Source: Sanderia malayensis
Lineage: Eukaryota > Cnidaria > Scyphozoa > Semaeostomeae > Pelagiidae
Assembly: GCA_013076295.1 (NCBI GenBank)
Contig: RQOL01000660.1
Coordinates: forward strand, 1,984,001 to 2,048,000
Reading direction: 5' to 3'
DNA length: 64,000 nt
Shown here piece by piece: positions 11,208 through 20,553 of this stretch (position 1 is the stretch's first letter; the number at the start of each line of letters is the position of its first letter). Both the position numbers and the translations under genes were made by a program. The notes beneath the pieces were generated by a model, which searched no databases, was not told the origin of the DNA, and saw only the letters and a program-made list of their open reading frames with translations.

Positions 11208-12337
11208 CGCCGCCCGGCTACGGGGCGCTCCTCCGTGCTCGAGGCAGGCTTTTTAAACTATTGACGAAGGAAAATAGGATTCTAGTTTCCAAGGTGTCCG
11301 GGAGGCTATGCCTCATGATACCTATGCATCGCCTGGCAACGGGGCACTCCCCTGTGCGCGAGGCATGCATTTTAAAAGATATGGTCAGAAGAAAACATGA
11401 TCGCTTTTCAAAGGTGTCCAAGAGGCCTTGCCTCATGATACCTATGCATCGCCTGGCAACGGGGCACTCCCCTGTGCGCGAGGCATGCATTTTAAAAGAT
11501 ATGGTCAGAAGAAAACATGATCGCTTTTCAAAGGTGTCCAAGAGGCCTTGCCTCATGATACCTATGCATCGCCTGGCAACGGGGCACTCCCCTGTGCGCG
11601 AGGCATGCATTTTAAAGGATATGGTCAACAGAAAACATGATCGCTTTTCAAAGGTGTCCGAGAGGCCTTGCCTCATGATACCTATGCATCGCCTGGCAAC
11701 GGGGCACTCCCCTGTGCGCGAGGCATGCATTCTCAAAGATATGGTCAGAAGAAAACATGATCGCTTTTCAAAGGTGTCCAAGAGGCCTTGCCTCATGATA
11801 CCTATGCATCGCCTGGCAACGGGGCACTCCCCTGTGCGCGAGGCATGCATTTTAAAAGATATGGTCAAAAGAAAACATGATCGCTTTTCAAAGGTGTCCG
11901 AGAGGCCTTGCCTCATGATACCTATGCATCGCCTGGCAACGGGGCACTCCCCTGTGCGCGAGGCATGCATTTTTAAAGATATGGTCAAAAGAAAACATGA
12001 TCGCTTTTCAAAGGTGTCCGAGAGGCCTTGCCTCATGATACCTATGCATCGCCTGGCAACGGGGCACTCCCCTGTGCGCGAGGCATGCATTTTAAAAGAT
12101 ATGGTCAAAAGAAAACATGATCGCTTTTCAAAGGTGTCCGAGAGGCCTTGCCTCATGATACCTATGCATCGCCTGGCAACGGGGCACTCCCCTGTGCGCG
12201 AGGCATGCATTTTCAAAGATATGGTCAGAAGAATACACGATTGCTTTCAAAGGTGTCCAAGAGGCCTTGCCTCGTGATACCTATGCATCGCCCGGCAACG
12301 GGGCACTCCCCTGTGCACGGGGCATGCTATTCAAAAC
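11208..12337 (+). repeat. 120-bp tandem repeat array inside the retroelement
   Basis: Nine units begin with gtgtcc at 11294, 11414, 11534, 11654, 11774, 11894, 12014, 12134 and 12253, preceded by a degenerate partial unit from 11208. Internal units differ at only a few positions; the last has lost one base. Each unit holds a ggggcactcccc hairpin and GC-rich blocks unlike the AT-rich surroundings. Because 120 is a multiple of three, open frames of over 330 codons run on both strands. I treat these as by-products of periodicity, not as genes. Confidence 0.9.
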
Positions 12338-12430
12338 TTATTTGCAGTTTGTTTTTATTCATGGTTTCACCTATGCTAATTACTCAGACCCGTTTTCGCA
12401 TAAACTAGTTTCATTTCGACGCCGTGGCCA

Positions 12431-12676
12431 GCAGCAAGTGCTCGCTCAATCCTTAGCTCTCACTTTTCATAGACTCACCAAATTACACTTTACAAAGGGG
12501 GGATCAGATATTGAATGTAAGACCCCCGCGTAGGGCTGATGAGACGTTTGCTGCCATGAACCATTTCCGCGTACTCCCACATAAAACTTGTGTTGTTTTT
12601 CTTGTATTCTGTCTCCACTGCCAAATGCTAAAGATAAGTTCGCGTCCAACTACACTTGGGGCGGAAAAAGGATTAA
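12431..12676 (+). repeat. Split direct repeat B2
   Basis: Copy of B1; its end at 12676 is the right end of the element. Confidence 0.85.
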
Positions 12677-13130
12677 GGATAAACAACGAAAAAACAGCGA
12701 CTAGTTCTGAGTTCAACAAACCATCAACAAACGAACAAAAATAAAACGATAAACTTCGCGATATTTACTACTGAGAGTGTGTTGCAGTCAAACGTTTCTT
12801 GTTGTCCCTACTTGAGCTAACTTCACGGAATATGATATCCCCAGTGTTATATTTCGAAACCGCGGACTGAACCACAAACCTATTAAAGGACATTGCGAAA
12901 AGTAAATAAAAATCTGTCAAAGTGACATTTTAGGAGTTGCCTTCCGGTATACTCACAGCAAGCATCGTAAAACTCGTGAATTTATAATTTTTTACTAGTT
13001 CTTAGATTTCATCGTTCAGCAGACAAGTTGTGTTCGGAAATATTCTTTATTATTCGCTATATTACAGTTACCAAGCTTGTTTCTCCGTATCGACTGTGAT
13101 TTTTAACAAAACCGTGGGGCCTTAACGACC
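12677..13130 (-). other. Probable 3' terminal region of the BEL/Pao fragment
   Basis: No ORF of note. It is conserved with 47263-47680, which argues that it belongs to the duplicated element. An AATAAAG-like polyadenylation signal is visible on the minus strand in copy 2 near 47630. Confidence 0.4.
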
Positions 13131-13520
13131 TTAATCTTTACCTTCTGGACTTTGCCGTCTTTGCTTTCGGGTGCTTCGAATAATCTCGCCAGTGGCCAGT
13201 CACGTCGCTTTTGATCATCTTATTTTAGCAAGACGATGTCTCCTATTTTGATGTTCGGTGTTTCGTTTGTCCACTTCTGTCTAAGCGTGACGAGCGACAG
13301 ATATTCTTGTTTCCACATTTTGGCAAAGATATCCTCAAGTCCCTGAACTTGCTTCCAATGATCTTTGGCCGTGTAGCTCTTCTTCTCAAAGTCGCCATCT
13401 GGGGCGGACGTTCTTTCAAACTTTTGCGTGAGCAAGATTGTAGGTGTAAGCATTACCGGCGAGTTTGGATCCGTGGATACATCTACTAGAGGTCTAGAGT
13501 TCATAATGTCCATGGCTTCA
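13130..13520 (-). pseudogene. BEL/Pao integrase C-terminal (DUF5641-like) domain
   Basis: Minus-strand translation shows NSRPLVDV, PTILLTQK, DHWKQVQ, FAKMWKQEYLSLVTLRQKW and IGDIVLL. This is the order typical of the domain after the integrase core in BEL/Pao polyproteins. A stop at about 13220 interrupts it where copy 2 continues with EDDQKPRDWPLARM, so this copy is decayed. Confidence 0.7.
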
Positions 13521-13564
13521 CAAAAGCACAGTTGTCAGAACTCTAGTGACGAGTGAGGATCGAG

Positions 13565-13999
13565 TCAGGATTCCTTTTCGTTGTTCCAATCATTCTTTCC
13601 CAAAGACCCCCATGTGAGGGGCCTTTGGTGGATTGAATATCCAGCTACAGCCCTTGGCTTTGAGAAGGTCTTCGACGTCATTTGCTTTAGACATAACTCC
13701 AGTTCATTTGCTGCTCCTGTAAAGTTAGTACCGTGGTCAGATCTCAAAACCTTAGCAGGATCTCGAAAGGCAAAGAACCTGCGAAGAGCGTTTATCATGT
13801 TTGAAGTTGTCATAGACTCGATGACTTCAATATGCACTGCCCTTGTGTACAAGCAGGTGAACATCATTGCCCACCTTTTGCTGTCAGCAGATCCTTCTCT
13901 GGTCCTTCTAGCGATGACTTCCCATGGTCCAAAAACATCCAATCCGACACTTTTGAATGGAGGCACTGGCTCAATGCGATGTAGAGGCAAATCGGCCAT
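13565..13999 (-). pseudogene. BEL/Pao integrase core (rve-like)
   Basis: Shows VGLDVFGPW (first catalytic Asp region), FTCLYTRAVHIEV, and VLRSDHGTNFTGA (second Asp). The reading frame shifts near 13690 (ELCLKQM against ELMSKAND in copy 2) and again near 13600, so the region is broken. It lies directly after the integrase zinc-binding part of the chimeric ORF. Confidence 0.75.
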
Positions 14000-14927
14000 T
14001 GTTTGAATAGCGACTGCACGCGCCTCTTAGCTTCTTACAGGTCACGCACTTGCTGATCATTGCAGAGACATATCGCTTGCTTCCAATAACCCAGAAGCCT
14101 GCGCTTCTGATGATTTCCGAACACGATTTTCCTCCTGGCACTGTTCCACAAACATATGTGCAGGCGTTGCTGACGTTTATCCCTGCCAAAGGGCTACTCT
14201 CATTGAACCGTTGTTGAGTCTGAATTACTGTGTTCTCCCCACCGTCGTCTTCCTGGGCAGGGAATCTGACGGCTGGACCAATGTGCATCGCAAGCAGGTG
14301 TCTGTTACTGTTGCAAGAAGAGCACTTGACGGACTCTTTACAGTCCTTGGCTTGGTGTGCTGTAGAAGAGCAGCACCTGAAGCAAATCCGGTTCTTCATG
14401 AGAAGCTGTTTTCTTTCATTAATCGACTTCTTCTGGAATGCAATACAATCTCGAAGTGCATGACTGCTGCTATCGAGGATGCATGCTTTAGATAGGTCGA
14501 TTCCTCCTTGTGGTGTTGAGCTCGATGAAACTCCAGCTAGTTTACGGTACGCTTCCGTATTGAACAAATATGTTCCGCCTGCTTTGCCGTACATGCAGGC
14601 CAATTCACAGTAGCACAGGGCACCAAACAGGCAGGGTATACCAGCTAATATCCATATCACAATTGCCAATCCCATGTTGTTGGTTTGTCTTGCAACCAAA
14701 GCCGGTGACACAAATATACCTGATCCGAATAAAATGCCAACAATGAACACGAAGGCGTGTTTGAAACCGAGGCTCCTTCTTAGCGGTTTCCCGCCTGCTA
14801 CCACGGTTCCTCCGTAGGTTTTTGATGAAGACAACGATGTAATGATCGGTAAACTTTCATTGAATGAATCCTTTTTCTCATAACTGATGTTGAAGAATCC
14901 TTCATTATTTTGTTGTGAATTATCCAT
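13971..14927 (-). CDS. Chimeric ORF: transporter N-terminus + BEL/Pao gag/integrase pieces (unit 3)
   Basis: One open frame of 318 codons. Residues 1 to about 132 are the SLC7-like N-tail and first two to three membrane segments (GSGIFVSP present, ending AYRKLAG). From there the frame runs into a retroelement gag segment with a zinc-knuckle pattern (ICFRCCSSTAHQAKDC, then CSSCNSNRH). It then crosses a deletion into the integrase zinc-binding segment (SKCVTCKKLRG). The transporter part keeps its ATG and an acceptor 31 bases upstream (AG 14960-14959), but the leader donor near 15454 reads gcaagt instead of gtaagt. It cannot work as a transporter. Whether it is expressed is unknown; I call it a chimeric pseudogene more likely than a new gene. 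Confidence 0.6.
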   Translation of the reverse strand: MDNSQQNNEGFFNISYEKKDSFNESLPIITSLSSSKTYGGTVVAGGKPLRRSLGFKHAFVFIVGILFGSGIFVSPALVARQTNNMGLAIVIWILAGIPCLFGALCYCELACMYGKAGGTYLFNTEAYRKLAGVSSSSTPQGGIDLSKACILDSSSHALRDCIAFQKKSINERKQLLMKNRICFRCCSSTAHQAKDCKESVKCSSCNSNRHLLAMHIGPAVRFPAQEDDGGENTVIQTQQRFNESSPLAGINVSNACTYVCGTVPGGKSCSEIIRSAGFWVIGSKRYVSAMISKCVTCKKLRGACSRYSNNGRFASTSH

Positions 14928-14958
14928 TTTTGAATCAAACGCAGGTGTCAGGCCACAA

Positions 14959-15919
14959 CTAAAAGTAAGTCAAGAAATCAAGTCAGCTTGTTAAAGATAT
15001 AAACGATTATGACATATTTTTATACTTTAAAATTATCTTGACTGCAATTGTAACTCTTAATGAAAATTGTGATTATGTTTTCAAACCATAAAAAAGCAAA
15101 CCTGGGGAATACAAAATCGAAATTAATGCAAAAGAAAATACTCAGACATTCCCATCAACTTTTGATAACACGGTTTGTTTGCATTGAGAAATGACTTTTT
15201 GTGGAATTAAGATTTAAATGGCTGAAAAACTTAAAAGTATACTACTTCTAAAGAAATTACCGGCAAGGAAGCTGTTTTCATTTGTAATCAATAAATTGGA
15301 AATTACATGGTTGAACTTTCCAAGTAAAACTTTATTCATGCAAATTTCACGGCAAGCTCTTTAATGCATGACTTCATCCAACGCTCAGTCTGTCCCACTT
15401 ATCATAATTTCGAATAATATAGAAAACAGTGAAGAGAAGACAGAATCGACTTGCCTTTCTTTATCTTGCGATGTATAGCAACTGCTGAAGGTTGACTCAG
15501 TTTCGATGGTGTCCAATTTGATCAAAATCAAAAGATACGTGGCTCAGATGAATGTAACAAACAAAATGCAAAAACTCGGGCCAAACAAGACATTACATAG
15601 GCTGCTGGTCAGCATTTTCGCAGTAAGGGCTGGAAACAAAGGCACAATAGAGATAAGCACAATATGAACTCAGATACATTTGCCACAAAATATTTCGTTG
15701 AGGGAAATGCTTTTCAAATACCTAATTTTCAAGAAAAAGGCTTCAAAGGATTTTGAAAATCCCCACAAAAAATTATCGTTGCGTAACCTTTCAATTCGAG
15801 CAACACATATAACAGAGCTTTGAATGCCAATTGCGTCTCTTTAGCTTGCTTTTACATAAACTAAAAAAATAGTTTACGATATTATTGCGACAACTGGTTT
15901 CCAAGCCTCGGCCCTCAGT
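14959..15919. other. Upstream region of unit 3 (matches that of unit 13)
   Basis: No gene is supported. About 14930-15780 resembles 52142-52990, the 5' flank of unit 13. The copy of the leader exon lies near 15454-15492, with the donor GT changed to GC. Confidence 0.5.
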
Positions 15920-15925
15920 CACGTG
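15920..15925. promoter_or_regulatory. Conserved CACGTG E-box
   Basis: Same context as at 4964, about 470 bp upstream of the decayed leader donor of unit 3. Confidence 0.3.
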
Positions 15926-16423
15926 GGATGATAGAATACAAGTACTCGCCGCTCGCTTGATAATTTAGATTATTTTAATGGAGAAAGTAAACAGATGCTT
16001 GCTCTGACAAATTCACTAGACCATATTATTTCAAATGATTTGTTCTTCCCAAATATAAATCTCAACTTCTTACAGTTAAATAATTGTAATTCTGCAAAGC
16101 ACTGATAGCCACAATTGCGAAAAATACAGCCTTTTGCGATTAAATCGAATGTGACTAACTTGAAAAGATTTATACGTGAAAACATAAAAGCAAAGCTTGA
16201 GTAAGGCCTGTTCTATCCAGGGCACACCGATAATATGGCCGTTGTTTCACAACCTAAAACTTAAAGACATGACCGAACCACAAACTTGCTAAACAAAATG
16301 TATGAAAGAAGCAAAAGCTTGATGTAATGAAAGATGGCAATATTTTCCTTTAACGTTTATTTAAAAGAGTCAAAATAGTAGCTATATGGACAGGAAAGAA
16401 AGAAGCTAAAAAACGTTCTTCGA
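15926..16423. other. 3' flank of unit 4
   Basis: Shared with 35697-36187 and 43841-44335. A minus-strand AATAAA (plus-strand tttatt near 16355) lies about 70 bases after the unit 4 stop and is a plausible polyadenylation signal. It is also present behind units 9 and 11. Confidence 0.45.
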
Positions 16424-18013
16424 TCACAAATGATCATTGTGCCCAAGATTATTTGCGTTTGACTCCCCTTCGAATATGCAGGGAACAAGGTTGAACTTAG
16501 CAAGAAGAAACTCATTGAAGAAGGTGGAAGCATTCTTCAGACATACAGGCAGATTGTCATGTCTGTGAATGAAGATGTAATACACAGGGAATGCAGATAA
16601 CATAAGGGCAAAACTACTACTCGACTCGAAAGGCATTTTAACAAAAGGCACAATGACAAGCAACAAAGCAGTTGCACTGGTGAATAACGGATTAATCAAC
16701 CAAACCTTGAATGGCCTATGAAACTCTGGCCTTCGTATCCTCATCAAAACAACACTGAATATAGCAAGAAAATATTGTGCCCACATAGCGCAGGAAAAGA
16801 TTGTAAGTAAAGATTGCAATTTGTTCCCTGCTTCGCAATCCAAAAACATGACAAAAAAAATAGTGTCACAATTGAGACCACAGGCGTTCGCCTGCTTCTG
16901 TGGATGAAGCACAGTGCATAGGGTAGTTGGCCCTCCCTTGCTGCTGACAACATCAGTCTTGGAAATACGAAAATGGCCGCATTCAAAGATCCAAAGGACG
17001 AAATTGCAACAGCGATTGGCATTACAACAGAATATTTTCTGCCAAGAATTTTCTCCACGAAATAAGTAGCTGTAGTGGCAGAGTGACCAATTTCCTTGTG
17101 AGAAAGAACTGAAGCGAAAGCCAAGTTGGTAAACACGTAGAAGAATATTACAAAAGGAATGGCAGTGATGACTGACAACCACAAAATCCTCTTCATGTTT
17201 TTGAGTTCTTCAATAAGGATCGTCACGTCACCCCAACCATCAAGTGACCATAATGCATTGCAAAAAGCGATTCCAAAACTGCCGAAGTCAAATGAGAGCT
17301 GAGTATTGTTATATTACCAAGTAGTTGCTTGTATGGCCTAATCCAATTTGCCATGCTCCAAGAGCAACCAAAAACATGACAGAGATTGTTTGCAGAATGG
17401 TAAATATCATTTGTGTTTTGCTGGCAAATGAAACACTGAAAATGTTGACCAAAGATGGAATTAGGACGAATAAAATTGCCTGAATCTTTATAAGCGAGTT
17501 GTTTCCACTTATGAGATCGTAGAAAAACAATGTGATATTGTCACTAATTACGACTGCTATAATAGCGCTGTTAATTGGCAGTAAAACTAGGATCATGGTC
17601 CAAACTGTAAAGAACCCAGCTAGATTACCGTACGCTTCCAAGATGAACAAATATGTTCCGCCTACTTTGCCGTACATGCAGGCTAATTCACAGTAGCACA
17701 GGGCACCAAACAGGCAGGGTATACCAGCTAATATCCATATCACAATTGCCATTCCCATGTTGTTGGTCTGTCTTGCAACCAAGGCTGGTGAGACAAATAT
17801 ACCTGATCCAAATAATATGCTGACAATGAACACGAAGGCGTGTTTGAAACCAAGGCTCCTTTTTAGCGGTTTCCAGCCTGTTGCCATGGTTCCTCCGTAG
17901 CTCTTTGATGACGACAACGATCTAATAATCGGTAAACTTTCATTGGATGAATCGTTCTTCTCATAACTGATGTTCAAAAATTCTTCATTATTTTGTTGTG
18001 AATTGTCCATCAT
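16424..18013 (-). pseudogene. SLC7-like transporter pseudogene, unit 4
   Basis: Full-length copy broken by two frameshifts. Residues 1 to about 233 are open (17309-18013; class A loop LLPINSA ... ISDNITLFFYDLISGNNS). A two-base loss near 17310 relative to intact copies shifts the frame just after SNYLV. The middle part, LIEELKN to FWIA, continues in another frame (about 16840-17300). A one-base loss near 16834 shifts again before AGNKLQS, and the rest runs to 16424. It also has GWKPLKRS where other copies have GGKPLRRS. Acceptor AG at 18047-18046 and donor at 18553 give a leader intron of 508 bp. Closest copy: unit 9. Confidence 0.88.
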
Positions 18014-18045
18014 TGTATCAAACTATCACAGTTAGTAAGCCACAC

Positions 18046-18553
18046 CTAAAACGAAACGAATCAAAAATTTAGAAAAAAGTACTGAGACACTGGCGACTAT
18101 CGACGAATTAAGACAGAGTATTGTTGTCACTGGAAACAATTTAATTATAATCAAATTCAATATGGCCAAATTTCTATTTTATGTTAATCATATGAAGCCT
18201 GGGTAAACGCACGAAACATTTTACTGAACAACACTGAACATTTATTTAGTGAAAGTGTCGAGAGCGTTTGTCGCTATGTTTGTTGGTACAGATACTCCTG
18301 GCCCAGGCTTTTGTTCACACTGCACTTGACCTGAGCTCCACCCAGACCCAGACCACATCAAGACATGGGCCAAACTGGCCCCACCCCACCAGGGCCACCT
18401 TTTTCGCGTTCACACTTTTGTAAAAGTAGCACTGGACTAAATTGTGCAGTGTGGACAGGGCCTTAGTCCAAGGCCCATCGTAACTTTCTTACCACCATTG
18501 ATGTAGCATTTTAAATAAAATAGAAAATAGTGAACAGCAGGCAAAAAACTTAC
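18046..18553 (-). other. Leader intron of unit 4, with a MITE-like insert
   Basis: Bounded by acceptor ttttag and donor gtaagt. It contains the MITE-like segment at 18300-18465. It is paralogous to 37815-38322 in unit 9. Confidence 0.5.
18300..18465. mobile_element. MITE-like element in a leader intron
   Basis: Imperfect inverted ends: ggcccaggcttttgttcacactgcac on the left, and on the right the complement ggccctgtccacactgcac. The GC-rich interior (cccagacccagacc, ccccaccccaccagggcc) differs from the surroundings. The copy at 38079-38233 came with the segmental duplication. No clear target duplication is visible and no family is assigned. Confidence 0.35.
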
Positions 18554-18554
18554 C

Positions 18555-20553
18555 TTCTCCTCTTTCTGAGTTCTATCCTCTTCAGGAATATATGTATGGC
18601 AACAGCAATATTTTGAGTTCGCTTGAGTGATGCCTGACTCGTCCTAAACATGTGTGTATGAAAGGTATTTTGAAATGCAAAAATAAACCGGGAATTGCAA
18701 AAGCTAACAATGACACAGACAAAGGAAATTTACTATGAAAAGAAAACAGGGGACCTTTAGTGTTTAAAAGTAACAATAACCATGAAAATCTGCTTAATTA
18801 CTGATCTCAAATGAATTGGTATTATCCCTGGCGGAAAACTTTTAAAAACTTCAATAAGAAGGACGGGGGTTAGATTTATGCAATCACATTAATTAAAACC
18901 TCAAAATTAAGTTGGTTTGCTTTCCATACCAAGCAGAGTGGTGCAGATTTCAATTTCACGGTTGATATATATGTCTCAAACCAAAGTGTGGAAACTTTAA
19001 TTGTTGGGAGACGTAATAAAAGTGGGGGGGGGAGTTGAAGATGCTTTTGAAAACAAAGTAGGGACGGGGGTGTCAATCAGAAACTGAAGAATAAGCTTTG
19101 GAAATAAAATCCATTGTGTGTTTTTCCAAATGAAAAAAATTGACCCTGTAATGTCAAAGCCTTTTGTCCATTAACAATCAAGCATTGCAGATATCCCGAC
19201 CCTTGAGTCTATTCATGGTTTTTACGTTGATCCATGCTAGGCTCAGGCTCAAACACAAAAAGCTGGGCGTGTCATTGCCCTAATAGCATATACATTGTGA
19301 AAAAAATAAAAAAAAAACTAAACGAATGGTATAATACAGTCACACCATCTAGATCTAGTGTCTGAGTCTAGAATTTTCAACTTTCTTGCGTTTCAAAAAC
19401 CCAGTACTGAACTGTTTAATTCTTTGAAGAGCCGACAACAACTGTCTTATAAAAACTTTCTTGTAAAAAATGTGTATTCGCGGTGATAAATTATTCAATT
19501 TTGAAAAGTTCCTTAATAATTTTGTTTTTAGTAGCACAAGTTCTTTAAATGTTGAAGAGTCTCTATTTGTGGTCTTCTTGTAAAAGAAATTTTTTTGAAA
19601 GCATTAGCCATCATGCATGAGTTACCTGTCCAAATTTGGAAGCGAACGTTCGAAAATTGTCAACTTCCAACTTTAAATCGATAAGCCAATGTTGGATCCC
19701 GAAAGCTGTTTAACGCATGACTTAGTCCAAGATCCGGCCTAACTTTCTTATCATTATTGATTAGCATTGTGAATAAAATAGAAAATAGTAAAGAATAGGC
19801 AGGATAGACTTACCATGGTACTTTTGCTCAAGCTCAGCAAGCATTCGTGAATAACAAACATGCCTGTCGTTTAAACGTATTTTGCAATAAAAATATATGA
19901 AAATTGCAGAAGATATTGCATAGGCCGACAATAGCATCACTTTAACCCTGGGGAAATTTAAAACAATTTATTTGGCAGAAAGCATTATAACGTGAAGAAT
20001 TTCGACAATTTACTACAATATTCGTTTACAATGTACAGGGAACAATCAATAGGGAGATACAAATGCGTCAATGCTTGTCCAAATTAACAAAAGATTTGAA
20101 CCAAAAAATTTGCGAGTTTCTTTTGTCCCTCAGTTCATTTTTCGTTTATTCAGATTTAGCCTCATATAAAGCAACACAAAGGACATCCAGGCCTTGTAGA
20201 TACAAGATCTTAACTTTTTCGAAACAAACAAACAAATAAACTTCTTGTGAATATCTTAGTTGACAATTCCAAAAAAACAGATTTTCATAAGAAAAAATAA
20301 TGTGATTAACAAAAAAATCTATAAGTGTAGACATCAAAGTAAAGTTTAAGTAAATGCTATTCTATCCACGATACAAGGATAAATTTGTTGTCCCACAAAG
20401 TAAGGTACAACTTGCTAAACAAAGAGATATTCTATAACGAGAAAAAAATCCTGAAAACATAAAAAATGACAACATTGACCTTTAACGCTTCTTTAAACCC
20501 CACAAAAGACTATGCATGGGCAGGAAAGAAGAGAAGATAAAAATGTGTTTCAG
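18555..20553. other. Spacer between unit 4 leader and unit 5
   Basis: Duplicated at 38324-40327. A type III leader donor lies at 19813-19812, where the minus-strand exon side ends ccatg before gtaagt. A G-run (plus) occurs at 19024-19032. No gene is supported; the 60-codon minus ORFs at 18582, 18876 and 19355 show no domain. Confidence 0.55.

Larger units (their letters stand above)
7966..12676 (+). mobile_element. DIRS/Ngaro-type retroelement with split direct repeats
   Basis: A 4711-bp element with layout A1 (7966-8282), gag and reverse-transcriptase remnants, B1 (about 10172-10417) directly joined to A2 (10418-10734), a 120-bp tandem array, then B2 (about 12431-12676). A1 and A2, and B1 and B2, look identical by eye. 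Split direct repeats A1 ... B1A2 ... B2 are the hallmark of PAT/Ngaro-type tyrosine-recombinase retrotransposons. No target-site duplication is present beyond one shared base. The paralogous empty site at 47262/47263 reads straight across, so both ends are fixed to the base. No tyrosine recombinase gene is visible and both coding regions are broken, so this is a non-autonomous copy. Confidence 0.85.
12677..14532 (-). mobile_element. BEL/Pao retrotransposon fragment, copy 1
   Basis: On the minus strand, from 14532 downward, it carries a gag zinc-knuckle region, an integrase zinc-binding region, the integrase core and the C-terminal DUF5641-like domain, followed by about 450 bp of probable 3' terminal sequence. 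Protease, reverse transcriptase and the gag N-terminus are missing. It is paralogous to about 47263-49310. Long-terminal-repeat borders could not be fixed. The gag end is fused to transporter unit 3. Confidence 0.75.
1..14950. repeat. Large segmental duplication, left copy
   Basis: Collinear with 38877 to about 49700: spacer, unit 1/10, unit 2/11, the BEL/Pao-transporter chimera (unit 3/12). Offsets agree at about 38.88 kb through the first two units. The left copy is longer by the 4.7-kb retroelement and lacks some gag/protease sequence. Identity is judged by eye only. Confidence 0.8.
15800..20340. repeat. Segmental duplication, left copy (unit 4 block)
   Basis: Collinear with about 35440-40085: CACGTG region, unit 4/9, leader intron with MITE-like insert, type III leader. 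Confidence 0.75.

Noticed and set aside
11218..12277. Open frames of 332 and 338 codons on opposite strands, 40-residue periodic
   Set aside because: They arise because the 120-bp tandem unit is divisible by three and has no stop in these frames; there is no start context or domain.
14211..14495. Plus-strand 94-codon ORF, repeated identically at 48989-49273
   Set aside because: Complement of the gag zinc-knuckle region of the BEL/Pao fragment.
16424..17182. A 252-codon minus frame in unit 4 starting MVVSHHCHS
   Set aside because: Its first part is an out-of-frame reading of the transporter; only the part after the frameshift near 16834 is real protein.
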